From Ananas comosus (lineage: Eukaryota; Streptophyta; Magnoliopsida; Poales; Bromeliaceae): a DNA stretch of 64,000 nt. Made by a program: the position numbers and the translations under genes. The stretch is taken from NCBI RefSeq assembly GCF_001540865.1, contig NC_033640.1, forward strand, positions 10,474,170 through 10,538,169, read 5' to 3'. How positions within the stretch are numbered: the stretch's first letter is position 1; each line of letters starts with the position of its first letter. This document shows, piece by piece, positions 48,361-60,007 of this stretch. Below the pieces are notes generated by a model. That model was given only the letters and a program-made list of their open reading frames with translations. It searched no databases and was not told the origin of the DNA.

Positions 48361-49590
48361 GCGCCGAATCGCCGAGAGCGCAACGATAACTCGGCAACGC
48401 GGTGCCGTGTCCTTCGATATTATGCAGCGACACATGGAGACGAGAATTCTCGGGTTATTATTAGATTTTGAATCAACTTTCGACCCGACCCGTTAACACC
48501 GTACTGAATCCTTGTAGCTTGACTCTTAACTATTAGAATTTTGAAAAATGAATTGCATAATAATTGTATCATTTTATGTCATTTTATGATTAGACGGATT
48601 TATATTATGTTGATTGTGAATCAACGGATTTATATTATGTATGACATTGCTTCTCTACTACAAAAACCATTTAGTAAATGAAAAGTTCGGAGTATTCGGT
48701 TCTTTCATCTTTCATCATTTCAAAAGCTTAAATGAGCCTCCTACTTAGGGATAGGGATAGGAAATATGAAATTTAGTATACATGTCAACAATATTTTTAC
48801 TTTTATGTAAGGTATAGGCCCCTATATCAGAACTTTTCTCTCTTTTTAACAAGCACTTAAAATGAACTTCTACAACCCAAAAGAAGTTGTATCTTCTTGT
48901 TTTGTTGCAGCAAAGTTATGTGACATTTTAATGAAAAAGAGTGTTAGTGCTTCCAACAGCAAAAGCCAAAACAAGTATACTTCAATTCTTCATTCAATTC
49001 TGGGGCAGGCCCCTCACCAAATTTGTCAGGTGATGAAGAAACTATGATAGCTTACAAACAGTTTAAGCTGTTATTGCAGCTTATAACACTTGCAATATAA
49101 TGCAAAGTCTAATTGGCAACACATGGAAATAAGAACCAAAAAAGATTCTTCCACAAACAAAATTAACCCTTCTTGTATAATTTTCTCTCTCTCTCTTTGT
49201 CCTTTTTTTTTTTTTTTTCCTAAACAGATTTCTCATACAACAACTGACAAAATTCATATACTGCAGATATTACATCAGGAAACAATCTTCACACGAAAAG
49301 GGAAAAAATTATAGGTTTTTCGACAATAAATGAAGAGAAACCAATGAATGGCTGAAAAATACCTATAGCAGAATCAGAAAACCTATAAACACATTTAGGA
49401 ACCTTTCCTCGAACAAGCCAGCCAAAGCATGCAAATAAAAGAATAGAAAAAAGCAAAAAAAATCAAGAGAGTTTCTTTTGGTTGAGGCACTCTAGATACA
49501 AAGAATGCTGCTCCCATTTGATATGTGAAGATGAAGAATCGACGAAAACTCAATTCTCCTATTCTTTGAATGGTTTGCATCTCTTTTCAC
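46980..49590. other. PMD upstream region and fimbrin 3' flank
   Basis: No coding exon was identified. A long open frame on the plus strand (47836-48216) has no recognisable domain and overlaps the likely leader of the minus-strand PMD gene. Two GA tracts (48230-48269 and 48313-48358) lie at its far end and would read as CT tracts in a PMD leader. AT-rich DNA follows up to the fimbrin stop codon. Confidence 0.5.
48230..48358. repeat. Two (GA)n tracts
   Basis: GA runs at 48230-48269 and 48313-48358 are separated by about 43 bp. On the minus strand they are CT tracts about 1.3 kb upstream of the PMD start codon. Confidence 0.95.
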
Positions 49591-52500
49591 TTAACCACCA
49601 GTATTTTCACCATTTTCAGCCGAGGTGTCCGAAGCAGCATCTTCAATTGACAAGTTTGAAATATTTTCTGCAATACTTCCTTCCTCTCCATCTGTCGTGG
49701 GGGTTTTCTGCAGAGTGGCATCCATATTTGGAATCTCTGAAGCCTCAGCAGAGGGCGCTGAGGGTTCCGAGGGTTCAGAGTTTTCGGCAGGTGGTTGTTT
49801 CTGAAGACTCCAATACATGATGCTCGCGGTAAGTGTAAGGATCATCTTCTGATTTACCTGCCATAAAGAGCAGCAGCGTGTTATCGTAAGGATTTAAAAA
49901 AGTAAAAAAAAAAAAAAGAAAAAAAAAAGGAAAAGACGTATCCATTAGGAGATACAAGGATGGAGTATATTTGGATCACTGATACCAAATTGACCACATT
50001 ATCGGGAAGTTCAATAAATTATACAGCATTAAGTAATCATCATTTTACTAGTTTTAGAACGTTACCTCAATGATGTCTTCTGGCAACAAGAAGACAGAAC
50101 ATCCGAGCTTTCTAGCAACACTGATGATGTATGTAGCATTCAACTTCTTGTCCTCCTCTGTGATAAAATGATAGATTAAGTTAGTCAAAACACAAATGAA
50201 GGATACTTTTATGTAAAAATACCAAGTCCCATGGATATTTCCTTCTTATAATTGTTCTTTTCCGACAGTTTCATTTTTCAAAACTAAACATGTAAGTCCT
50301 GCTACTAATGACTTCTCATATATTAAATCTCAGGAGTAATGGAAAGAAAAGAGCACACCATCTTCGCCCTTTGTCACTAGTTTCCAGTTTACAACCCTTG
50401 GCTCCACAGCACTAAGGAGTTCAAGGAAAAAGATTCCATTTGAGAGATTCCTATCCTAAAGAAAGAAAATAAGCACATAGTAAGTAGATTTCTGAAAGTA
50501 ATAATTCAAAAAAGATAGGGGAAAAACTCAGAAAGAATTGAGAATACCTTGAAGCTTTCCATATGAGAAGTTCTGCCAGACCCCTTCACTTTGCCATTCG
50601 CCCAATTTAAGATGTCGGCGTCAGTTATCTCTTTTTCTTGAGAGTGGAATCTCAAGTTCTTTAGCAATTGAAGTATATTGGATCTCATCAATTGCCACAA
50701 AAAAGCTAAAAGGAAGCAAAAAGAAGGGTCAAATAGTACGCTAAAAAGTGTTTCAAATTTTTTAGGGCATGAACCATAAGGCTCAAAGGCAGCTGTGTAA
50801 CATTAGCCAAAGGGAGTCGGAGTAGAAGAAAAGGTCAGTAAAAAGAGGTCAAGTTTCAGAAAAAGTAACTTAAGATGTAATGCTTCCCCTCTCCGTACAA
50901 CTGAAATAAGTATTCCCAATTTCTTCAAAAAAATAGAACATAATCATTTTTAGAGAACATAGACATGAGGAACAATTAAGTCGAATCCTATAGGGTATTT
51001 ATCATAAGGCAATCTTACCAAGAATCAGCTTTTTGTTTCCCTGTACAATATCATTCCCGGCTACATTCACTAGAGAAAAATTCAACTGCTTCCCGATCTT
51101 TATAACTTGATTACAGTTCTCAACTTTCCTAAATGGCATCTTGATCGGCGGTTTTGAAGCTTGCTTCCAATTGACTGATCCTGGAGAAATTTTGTCCAGA
51201 ACTTCCAGGAAAACCCATCTGCACCATGAGTTTAACCATTTAGCGAATAAGACTAGAGAAATATGATTACCTTATAAATTAACTTACCCATTTCTGACAT
51301 CCTCAAATAAATTGTTAACATAAGTAGCGATTCCAAGACTGTTAATCCACATTCGAAAGGCTCTCTCTTCCCTTGATACTTGGACATCATCAGGTGTTGT
51401 CTGTGCAAAGTTTATCTGTTTGTTGTCGGTGGATAAACCATTCCTGCATACACAATTCGAATATTATTCAGTATGTCAATGTTTGGCATTCCCATTTCAG
51501 TGATTTCTTGTTGAGTATATTTTCATATCAGTAACTATTTTCATAAAGGCAAAAAGCATAATCATTAGAAAATGTCTACGAAGAGAAAATGCATCTTAAC
51601 TATTCTGTTTCATTTTGGCCATCTTTTCATACCATATATATTCAAGGGTCATGTAAATCAGAAAATAATATAAATCCTTAGTAGATCAAACAACAAACAA
51701 CAAAGACTGCCTCTTTTGAAATCATGTTATGTTAAAATGTAAATTTGGAGATCGAGATTAGCAGCCATTGCAGTACAACTGGCAATAGCTCACATAGCAC
51801 AAAACTCTATATCGCAGAAGCACAAAGATTCAAAAAGTTTTAAAGCCAAAAGAAGAATTTGAATACTCACCTATGCTGGAAAACTTGTGCAACAAATGCA
51901 AGATTGAGATTAGCAGAGCCTTCAACAATATCCTTGGGAGTTAAGTATCTTTTGCAATCCAACTTCTCGGCCTGCTCAAGTACCATTTTTGCCCTTTCAT
52001 TAGGATCCTTAGTATCCAAGGTATTTTGAGTAGAATGCTCAGGCGCAAGAGCATTAAGAAGGTAAGCATAGGCTTCTCCATCCTGCAAATAAATTGGACT
52101 GTGAGAACAAAACAGCACGAAAATAAGTATGGTGAATGAAAAACAAGAGGAAGGACAATAACCAATCCAATTCACTAAAAGAATCAAATAAAATATAATA
52201 GCAATTAAGCAAACATCAAATATTCTTTTTTCAATATGTACCTTCACATCTGAGGAGAAATTTGTCACAGTTTTCTTGTAGCCTGCTTTCTTAAGGTGAA
52301 AATTCATCCACTTAAGTAACATCTTTTCTGGTGCCAAGCTCAACAGCTCCTCCACATCCTATATAAAATGCACCAGCATAAACTTAGTCAGGTTAATTTA
52401 CCGAAATAACCTGCAAAAGAAAATCAGAGAGAAAGAGAGAGAGCATCAGTAATCTTATGTGAACCAACCTTGCCGTCATCTACCAACTCAACCAGTTGGG

Positions 52501-54500
52501 GTGTCTTCTTGAGGTTCAGATCAGCTAACAGTTGTATCTGATAGAAGGGCCAAGCAGTAATTAACAATAAATCAGTATCTGCGACATATTACCATTGAAA
52601 ATTTCCCATTTGAGCATGATGCACTGTTATTCCAAGGGAAAATAAATATGATATAGCCAAACAAATTGTTGATGCTACAAATAAGCATTTATTCCCTGTG
52701 CAGAGAGGGCATAAAACGTTCTCAGCCCTTACCTTTATAATTTGAGAGATCAATCCAAGAACCAAATGAGGCTGCAAAAAAATAAATGATATCACTTCAA
52801 TCTGAAGAATCTGAAACTAAATCTCAAAAAATATTACTAAGAGCAACAACTTAATAATACAGAATCAATCGTCATAAGCAGTTTATTCACAGATAGGCAG
52901 GCTAAAGTATAAAAGACGCTAACTTCACAGTACACAAACAAGACAGGTAGAACACAAATTTAAGAAGACAGATTGAAGTCTGGTATATTTAGACAAAAAT
53001 TGAAGGTAACAACAAGGTTCTTGAATCTACTTACTCTCCCTTCGACCAAGTCCTGAGTTCCAATGTTAACAACAGTGCATCCAATAGCCTTTGCAGAATT
53101 GAGGCAGAGAGTATGATTCTCATTCCTCTCCCATGGGTTGAGAACCCGTTTCGTGTTAATTGCTCTCTCATCTATCGTTCCCGGCACGGCAACATTGATC
53201 AATTTACTGATAAAATGAGAGACAAAACAATAAATATAAGAAATTATGTTATTAACTCTTATACAAGAAAAAACCTCACATTAAAACTGGTATTTGTTTT
53301 TCCAAACTAAGTTCTACTATCTAAATCCAAATATCACAAAAAATAGGTGTTAACTAAAAATCTGGTTTCCACTACAAAGTTTGAACCATATTGTAGTTTG
53401 GAGTTTCACCATATAATAAGTACTAGAATATCTAGGAAAAGAAAGCAAAAGCACATCACAGCTTGAAATTACACACCACAGGAGGACACCATCTCTCACA
53501 AGGTTGAACAAATCATTTGTTGCCGGATCCAACGGCAGATATTTCTTCAAGAATGGATCGTTGCCTAGATAACTATTTATATGCGCCACATAAGATGCTT
53601 TCTCCGATTCATTAATAGTGTGCAAGAGCGTCGTAGTGGTTGCTTTCAGGAATGAAGATGAATTCTTCGTGCCACCAAGTTTAGAATTCGCCCGTCCTTG
53701 AAGATTCAAAAACTCCTGCCACATGACAAATTCTAAATATCAAATCATATGCCAAATTCAACTAGACTGCAATTTTCAATATAGGGGTAGGGGGGCGAAG
53801 GAAAAAATGAACAAACGTTACTTGAACTATAGTGCATTTTGAAATGCACACCGACTTCACTGCATAACAAGGTTATTTGATTTACATAAATTCTTGACCA
53901 AAATATTCTGTAACCTAACGAACGGGAAATTCCACAAGTTCCAAACTTGATGGAATAGCTAAGATCACAATAACTGTAAAGTTAGCAGTAAAATCAAAAT
54001 GTTTAAAGCTCGAGGTAGCCATTCAAAAATGTGCTACACTTTCAGATAAATTCTATAATCCATACATTTCTACCAAAAACTAGATTACAAATCACAAAAT
54101 GAAATCCAAAAAATACCCGAAGGAACGTCTCAAATTCAATCTCCTGAGTGTTGCCAGAATAAGTCTCGCCGAGAATTGCGCCAATCTCTTCCTCTGTTAG
54201 CACATCCTTGAGACCATTCAATTTCGCCATTAACGGCGGCAAATCCTTGACCATTACATGTCCAGTTTCTCTCTTTATAGAAAGGAACTATCAAATCCAA
54301 TCCAATCCAACATGAACAATAAGATTACCACAATAATGAGAAACATAATTAAGAAAAGGAGAAAAAAAAAAAAGAGAAAAGACAAAGTGTTTGCATTGGA
54401 TTGGATTGCTTACTTTGGATTTGAGCCCTCGAAGCTCGACCTGAGTGAATTGGCTCTGGAGCCAGGGATCGGAGACGAGGACCCCGACGAACCCCGACAT
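49591..54500 (-). CDS. FIM: Fimbrin/plastin (actin-bundling), complete, 14 exons
   Basis: Exons in gene order: 54500-54414, 54287-54117, 53715-53477, 53206-53035, 52771-52733, 52537-52469, 52358-52242, 52082-51871, 51443-51288, 51218-51019, 50705-50548, 50455-50359, 50157-50066 and 49857-49591. They join to 691 residues. Fimbrins cross-link actin filaments through two actin-binding modules, each with two calponin-homology (CH) domains. Visible: an N-terminal EF-hand-like region ([20 protein letters not shown]); CH1 ([20 protein letters not shown], then [20 protein letters not shown]); CH2 ([20 protein letters not shown]); CH3 ([20 protein letters not shown]); CH4 ([20 protein letters not shown]). 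The last 70 residues are Ser/Glu-rich and unstructured, as in plant fimbrins. Length and exon count are normal for the family. The exon 13 start was set by reading frame. Confidence 0.95.
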
Positions 54501-55310
54501 GATTTTCCCCTCAATTAATCCCCAATTTTTCACTATTTATGATCCTCTCAGCCAAAAAGCCTAATTCAGATCCAAGTTTTCGACACAAAAAGAAAAAGAT
54601 CAAAATCCAAAAAAAAAAAAAACACAACACAGGGACCAATTCAAGGATCTTCGATTGGAATCATCGTGCTAATTACATCAAAACTAATGAAAATATAGAA
54701 AAAAAAAATTAAACACACCTGTGTGGATCGAAGATTAGGAACGCGTGATTTTGGTAATCTCTTTATTGTTGAGATTTCTATCTATTTTTTTTCAAAAAAA
54801 AAAAAATTTCTACGTTGTTAATGAATCCGAGTTTCGTGGGGGGGGGAATGGAAATGAAAATGGAGTGGGGGCGATGGACCCCGTCTCATTCGCGAATTGC
54901 CGAAACGGGGAGAAAATCATTAAATAAACAAATTATATAAAAAAGAAAAATGAGGTTACAAATTCAAGGAAATCCCTCAACTATACACTCTTCTGAAACA
55001 GATCCCCTCAACTTTTTTTTTTCCCTTAATAAAGTGTATCTCTTACCACCCATTATTTAAGAGTTTAAAATTTATTTTTCAATTTTAAAAAAGTTTAAGT
55101 TTGAAAAAATTAATAAGATAAGTAAGTGGATTTAAATTTTTGTCTTCTTATAAGGCTAGAGTAAAAAATTTACGCATATATTATAGGTGTACAGATAGTA
55201 TTATAATTAGATAAGTCACACTTCAATTAAATTTGATAATACCGTTAATTATTAATCATTAATTAGCGTAGCTTTATTTTTTGAAAAAAGTTGTTAAAGT
55301 TGTTAAATTT

Positions 55311-55382
55311 AATAGCTCCCAATCTTTTTTTTTTCTCCTCTTTAAACTTAAAGAGGAGAAAAAAAAAAGATTGGGAGCTATT
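55311..55382. repeat. Perfect 34-bp inverted repeat with 4-base loop
   Basis: The left arm 55311-55344 (AATAGCTCCCAATC, T10, CTCCTCTTTA) and right arm 55349-55382 are exact reverse complements around the loop AACT. It lies about 810 bp upstream of the fimbrin start codon. No terminator or element end is recognisable around it. Confidence 0.9.
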
Positions 55383-55574
55383 TCAAAATTGAACATAGTT
55401 GAGAGTTCTCCATGCATTTGGACCAAAATTAAAAAAAATATATATTAAGGGGGGAGAGATAAAAGAGTGGGCCCGTGAAGACACGAGAGCTTGCCACGTG
55501 GACCATGATGAGCTGGCATCTTATGGATTAGTCTTGTTTTCACACTGGGCCCGGCCCGTTAACAAAGTACAAGT

Positions 55575-55758
55575 GAGAACTCGGCGCTGCAGGAGAAATC
55601 GGCAACGAAATAACCTGCAACACCGACTAAATATAGTGTCAAATCCTGCGGCAGTTGTGACTGAANAGAGAACTCGGCGCTGCAGGAGAAATCGGCAACG
55701 AAATAACCTGCAACACCGACTAAATATAGTGTCAAATCCTGCGGCAGTTGTGACTGAA
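55575..55758. repeat. Exact 91-bp tandem duplication interrupted by an N
   Basis: Copy 1 (55575-55665) and copy 2 (55668-55758) both run from GAGAACTCGGCGCTGCAGGA to GCAGTTGTGACTGAA with no difference seen. They are separated only by NA at 55666-55667. The single N at the junction suggests a failed contig overlap rather than a biological duplication. Confidence 0.9.
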
Positions 55759-56612
55759 TTCGTTAGAGCAACAGCCTCGAATGCAGACTCTAGTTTGCAT
55801 AATGTAATTCCAATTTCTTGTCGATATCGGCTTTTATAATATAATATTTGATCCAAAAAGGAAAACAAGTTGAGAGATATAAAGCTAATCAAATCTTAGA
55901 GAATGGCGCATTGTTCGAGGCACCGTTTCGATAAACGCAAGAGTCAAATTAATCTTTTGACCACGACAGGGATTAACTACTGCTATGTTGATTATATGTA
56001 ACTTTTGTTTTTGAATTCTTAGTAAACAAAAGAGAACTAAGGATCCAATAAGATGCAGAGGCTACAGTACTTTGACTGCTTTGGATAATGGAAGCAGAAG
56101 CTGCATAGTAAAAAGCGCTTCGCGTATTTGAAAACTATTGATGTATTAAACAGTACTTCTGTAGAAGTGTTTTTGTTAACGGAAATAGGTCTTCTAGCTA
56201 AAACAAAGCTATAAAGTGGAAAAGTTTTCAATTTGAACATATTTTATGAGTAATTGGATTAAAAAGGGCAGCTGAAATTGCGATTAACTTCTGGTTCGAC
56301 AGTATGTGAAAATATTCAGAAACAATTCGACACGATCTCATGAAACCAAAAACATCAGCTCATGTACATGCACAAGAACAGGGCCAACCAACAAGTTGGA
56401 GAACAATTTAAGTAGTTCGTCGGCAATGTCTACATTGTCCATTAGTCCAACAATTCAATGTACAGATGATTAAACCTAACAATGAAGGAAAATGGAGTAA
56501 AACAAATTACAACTCAAATAGGTTCCTTCAACTACACCCACACAGTCGTAGACAAACGAAAGGAGAAAGGACAATCACGGCATTTCGCTGAGAACGGTGA
56601 TGAAGGGCGTGC

Positions 56613-58194
56613 TCAGTTTGCAGTTGACGGCCACTCTCGTCGTATGTCGAATGTGTAATTGATCTCCAGGTAACATTTTCCGTCGTCGTCCACAAACTGA
56701 CACAAGAAAACCACAGAAAAAAATTAATAAGCAAAATGTATGAACATAAGAAAACATACAATATCTCGGAAGTCGAAGATCAAAGCAAAATGTATGAAGG
56801 ACTTAAAAAAGTTTTAAATTCATCTCTTTTTCTTTTCATTTCATTTTGTTTTCCTTTTGCATGAGGACCAGTTTTACCTTAGTTCTTGCGGAATACGATC
56901 CCCTCGCGAAAATACCAGAGGGAGTGGTCTCTTCAGGTGCCTCATATGTGTAAGGCTGAAGCTGAGGACTAAAGGTCCCCAGCATTTCCTTTGTTTTGTC
57001 CACTGAAAAAAAAATGAACAAAATATTTCAAAGTAATACCAATTGCCCAATGCAACCTATTTGAAACAATTGAAGGGTCGCGGACGAAACTGAAACTGAG
57101 CTCAGGTGCAACTAATGACCAACATCATAAAGAATGAAAATGTTAGTGAGATTAGAGATGTGATCTCACCCTTAATGCCAGTTTTCCAAACTGTGTTGGT
57201 GTATCTGAGACCAGAGACAATGTTGTTGCTCACAGAGAAGGTGAACTTGAGCCTGTAATGGCTCCCTTCCTTGAGAGTGAACCACACTCCCTTCGAATTC
57301 GGCTCGACGGGGAGCGGGAGAACGATGTCGGGCCGGCCCGGTGATAGGATTGATAGGCTCAAGATCTTAACTTCTGGATCCAATGTTTCTGTGAAAAGAG
57401 TGGATTGCTGTTTGAAATTTCAACCCAGAAAAAGGATAAAGCTGGGGACAAAGAGAGTGGATGTTTTACCTCCAACAGAGCTCAAATCTACACTCCCCAA
57501 AAGCTGCTCCTTCCACCTCCTCAGGCTCTCATCATCCTGCAACAAAACCACATAGAACAGTAAAAAGTTACAAACACTCTCTCATACAACCATGCCAATA
57601 ATAATAGCAAAAGTAAATTTAAATTACACTGTCATATATCCAACTTTCAATTCTTTTGATAATGCGATCAAATTTGGCGTCAAAATGTTTGTTTCCATCA
57701 AATATGTAGAGTAATATTACCCGTAACATCATGACTAGTATTCAACTGCTGGTCTGATCAATTTTTTTTCTTTGCTTTTAACTCAAAAATCTAAAAGAAT
57801 ATTTTAACTTTTAGATCCAAAAAAAGAAAACGCACACTTTTACATGGAATGTACGGGTAGTATTTTGCAAAGAGAGGTTACGTCGAATGACAGAGTGCGC
57901 GGATTTTGTACATTCATAGAAGAATAGTAGTCAAAATGAAATTTTTCGCGGAGATTTATATACCTTATCTTTCTCTAGTTGATCCTTGATACTAACTCTG
58001 GGCCCCAAATCAATCGCTTTAGCCCCTTTGATCCCTTGTTGTTCTTCTTCATCATCATCATCCTCAGTCGCGTAAACAGAGGCCTCGCTCATCTGCCTAT
58101 TGAGCCTCTCATCCGCGCTCTCCCCCTCCCTCTCCTCCCCCTCCAAACCCATCTTCGTCGAGCTCGAGAGTGCTGCTCCAATGGCTAGAGACAT
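56613..58194 (-). CDS. Rho GDP-dissociation inhibitor (RhoGDI), complete, 5 exons
   Basis: Exons in gene order: 58194-57964, 57536-57470, 57388-57170, 57002-56878 and 56696-56613. They join to 241 residues. RhoGDI extracts prenylated ROP/RAC GTPases from membranes and holds them inactive; in plants it focuses ROP signalling, for example at root-hair sites. The N-terminus (about 75 residues) is variable and acidic, with an RQMSEASVYATEDDDDEEEQ motif typical of plant GDIs. The Ig-like fold follows: ESLRRWKEQLLGSVDLSSVG, TLDPEVKILSLSILSPGRPD, VWFTLKEGSHYRLKFTFSVS, LRYTNTVWKTGIKVDKTKEM, ARGSYSARTKFVDDD and CYLEINYTFDIRREWP. The start is at MSLAIGAALSS, the only in-frame ATG. An in-frame TTG lies 21 bases upstream but is not needed. 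Confidence 0.95.
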
Positions 58195-58520
58195 GGCGCC
58201 CCCAAAAGGCCACAATGAGCGCTATGAAAGAGAAAACAGAGAAGCTAATGGAGATCCAGTAAAACTCCTCCCCTACCCCCCCCCCCGCTCCAACGGTCCA
58301 AAACACGCAAAAAGGGGGGACAAAGAGGGAGGGTAAACCCCAGAAGAGGATAAGGGGAAAGGAACAAAAAGGTGGCGACGTGGGGCGCAGGGAATGGGGG
58401 GGAAATGCTCCAAAGAGAGAAGAGGGAAACCGAGGAGAAAGGGTGTTATAATGAAGGAACAGGGGAGGAGACGAAGTGGGTATTCTTTTTTTTCTTTTTA
58501 ATGGAGTTTTTTAATGGAGA

Positions 58521-58580
58521 GAGAGAGAGAGAGAGAGAGAACGTGATGGTCACTACTACTACTACTGCTACTACTACAGC
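58521..58580. repeat. (GA)n followed by (ACT)n microsatellite
   Basis: A GA run at about 58518-58541 and ACT/GCT/ACA triplets at 58551-58589 lie 330-400 bp upstream of the RhoGDI start. On the transcribed strand the GA run is a CT tract. Confidence 0.9.
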
Positions 58581-59732
58581 TACTACTACAAAATGGTTGT
58601 GGAGCTCTCGTGACAGGGGAGGGGGAGTTATGAATTGAGAGAGAGAGAAACAGAGATTTTCTTTTTTAATGGACTTGGTCTACCACGTCGCCTGCGGACC
58701 GCCTAGTGATTTGTCAACATAGGTAAACTCCAAAGTGGGATGCATGCTCTGAGTATGATTTTATAGAGATTCAATTTTAGATTCTGAAAAAAAAAAAAAT
58801 TACAATAAATTTCGTTAGAAGCTGCAACGTCAGCACTCTATTATCATCGAGCAGCGATAAGGTGATGCCCAAATTAGCCATCACATAATTTGGTCTTAAG
58901 CCCGCACCAGCATCTATCCCTATCGTATGTTGTCTTAACAGTCTAATCATAATATGATAACGGTTGAAATAAGTGACAGGCAAATTTAGTAACCGGTTTG
59001 CGGATGACGTGGTGCACCGGGTCTAGCCAATGATTTCTAGGAGAGGTGCCCCGTGACACCTTCTTTAAGGCACCTTTGGGCTTTGGGTGGTGAACAAATA
59101 ATTAACTGGGAGGGCATGAGCACATGAAGGGACTAGAAATTTTATATGAATTTGGATTGAATTTTTTTTATTATTATTATTATGAATAAATCAATTATTG
59201 AGGAATAATGAGGATGTTGGCGTGCCGTTCATCAATTCTCTGCACATCTGATTGATTGTGCCTGTACTCTTCTGTTTCTTAGAATACGGAGAAGGGTTAA
59301 AATATAATTTACTATTGACAGATAAATTTATTAAATTTAGTTAAATAAATCTGATCTATTCGTATTAAGTATCTATATAAATTTGTTAGGTTCGATCGGT
59401 TCTTCTTCTTAGTGAGGGCTCAAGTCCAGTCACTTTAATGCTGGCAGATTAGGTCGGATTAAGATCAGTCTTGCATAGTCTTATTAAATTGCTCGACATG
59501 CTGTTAATCTAATCTGATTGGGCTTAGTATTAACGTGTACAAACGGATGCATATTTGTCACAAAATGTAGCATCTGAGTCACGCAATTGAGAATGTAGAT
59601 CTCCTTATAAAATAAGGGAACACATCTCTCCAAAAGAGTTGCACCGTAAAAAGATATAAAATGACATACACTCAGTCACAATTAACTGTGAATGTTGAGT
59701 TATTGACGGGAGAAACGAAGACCCAATATAAG

Positions 59733-59877
59733 GGGCAAAAATTATATGGGAATTGTCCCTAAACTAAAAGTTTGGGGATGATGCAGATGGGTGCCGCGTG
59801 GCCGCGCCCATCCGCGCCCTCTGCTAGAGGAAAAAAAAAAAAACAAAAAAAACAACAACAACAACGTGGGCTTCACT

Positions 59878-59915
<38 letters not shown>

Positions 59916-60007
59916 CGAGGATGGGCACACGCCGGCCACGCAGCGCCCATCTGCATTGTCCCCAAACTCTTTTAGTTTGGGGACGATGCTCATACAATTT
60001 TTGCCCT
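59733..60007. mobile_element. MITE with ~65-bp inverted repeats and 8-bp target duplication
   Basis: The left end, GGGCAAAAATTATATGGGAA, and the reversed right end, AGGGCAAAAATTGTATGAGC, pair for about 65 bp, continuing through AAACTAAAAG, TTTGGGGA and GATGCAGATGGG. The element is flanked on both sides by AATATAAG (59725-59732 and 60008-60015). The 275-bp element has no coding capacity and has a (GA)14 tract inside. An 8-bp duplication fits hAT-type insertion; Mutator-type (9 bp) is the alternative. Confidence 0.9.

Larger units (their letters stand above)
54501..56612. other. Fimbrin upstream region and RhoGDI 3' flank
   Basis: Holds the fimbrin leader (AT-rich, with a G-rich patch near 54838-54850), a perfect 34-bp hairpin (55311-55382), a GCCACGTGGA G-box at 55493-55502, TGGGCCCGGCCC near 55546, and an exact 91-bp tandem duplication split by an N (55575-55758). 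No coding exon was recognised. Confidence 0.55.
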
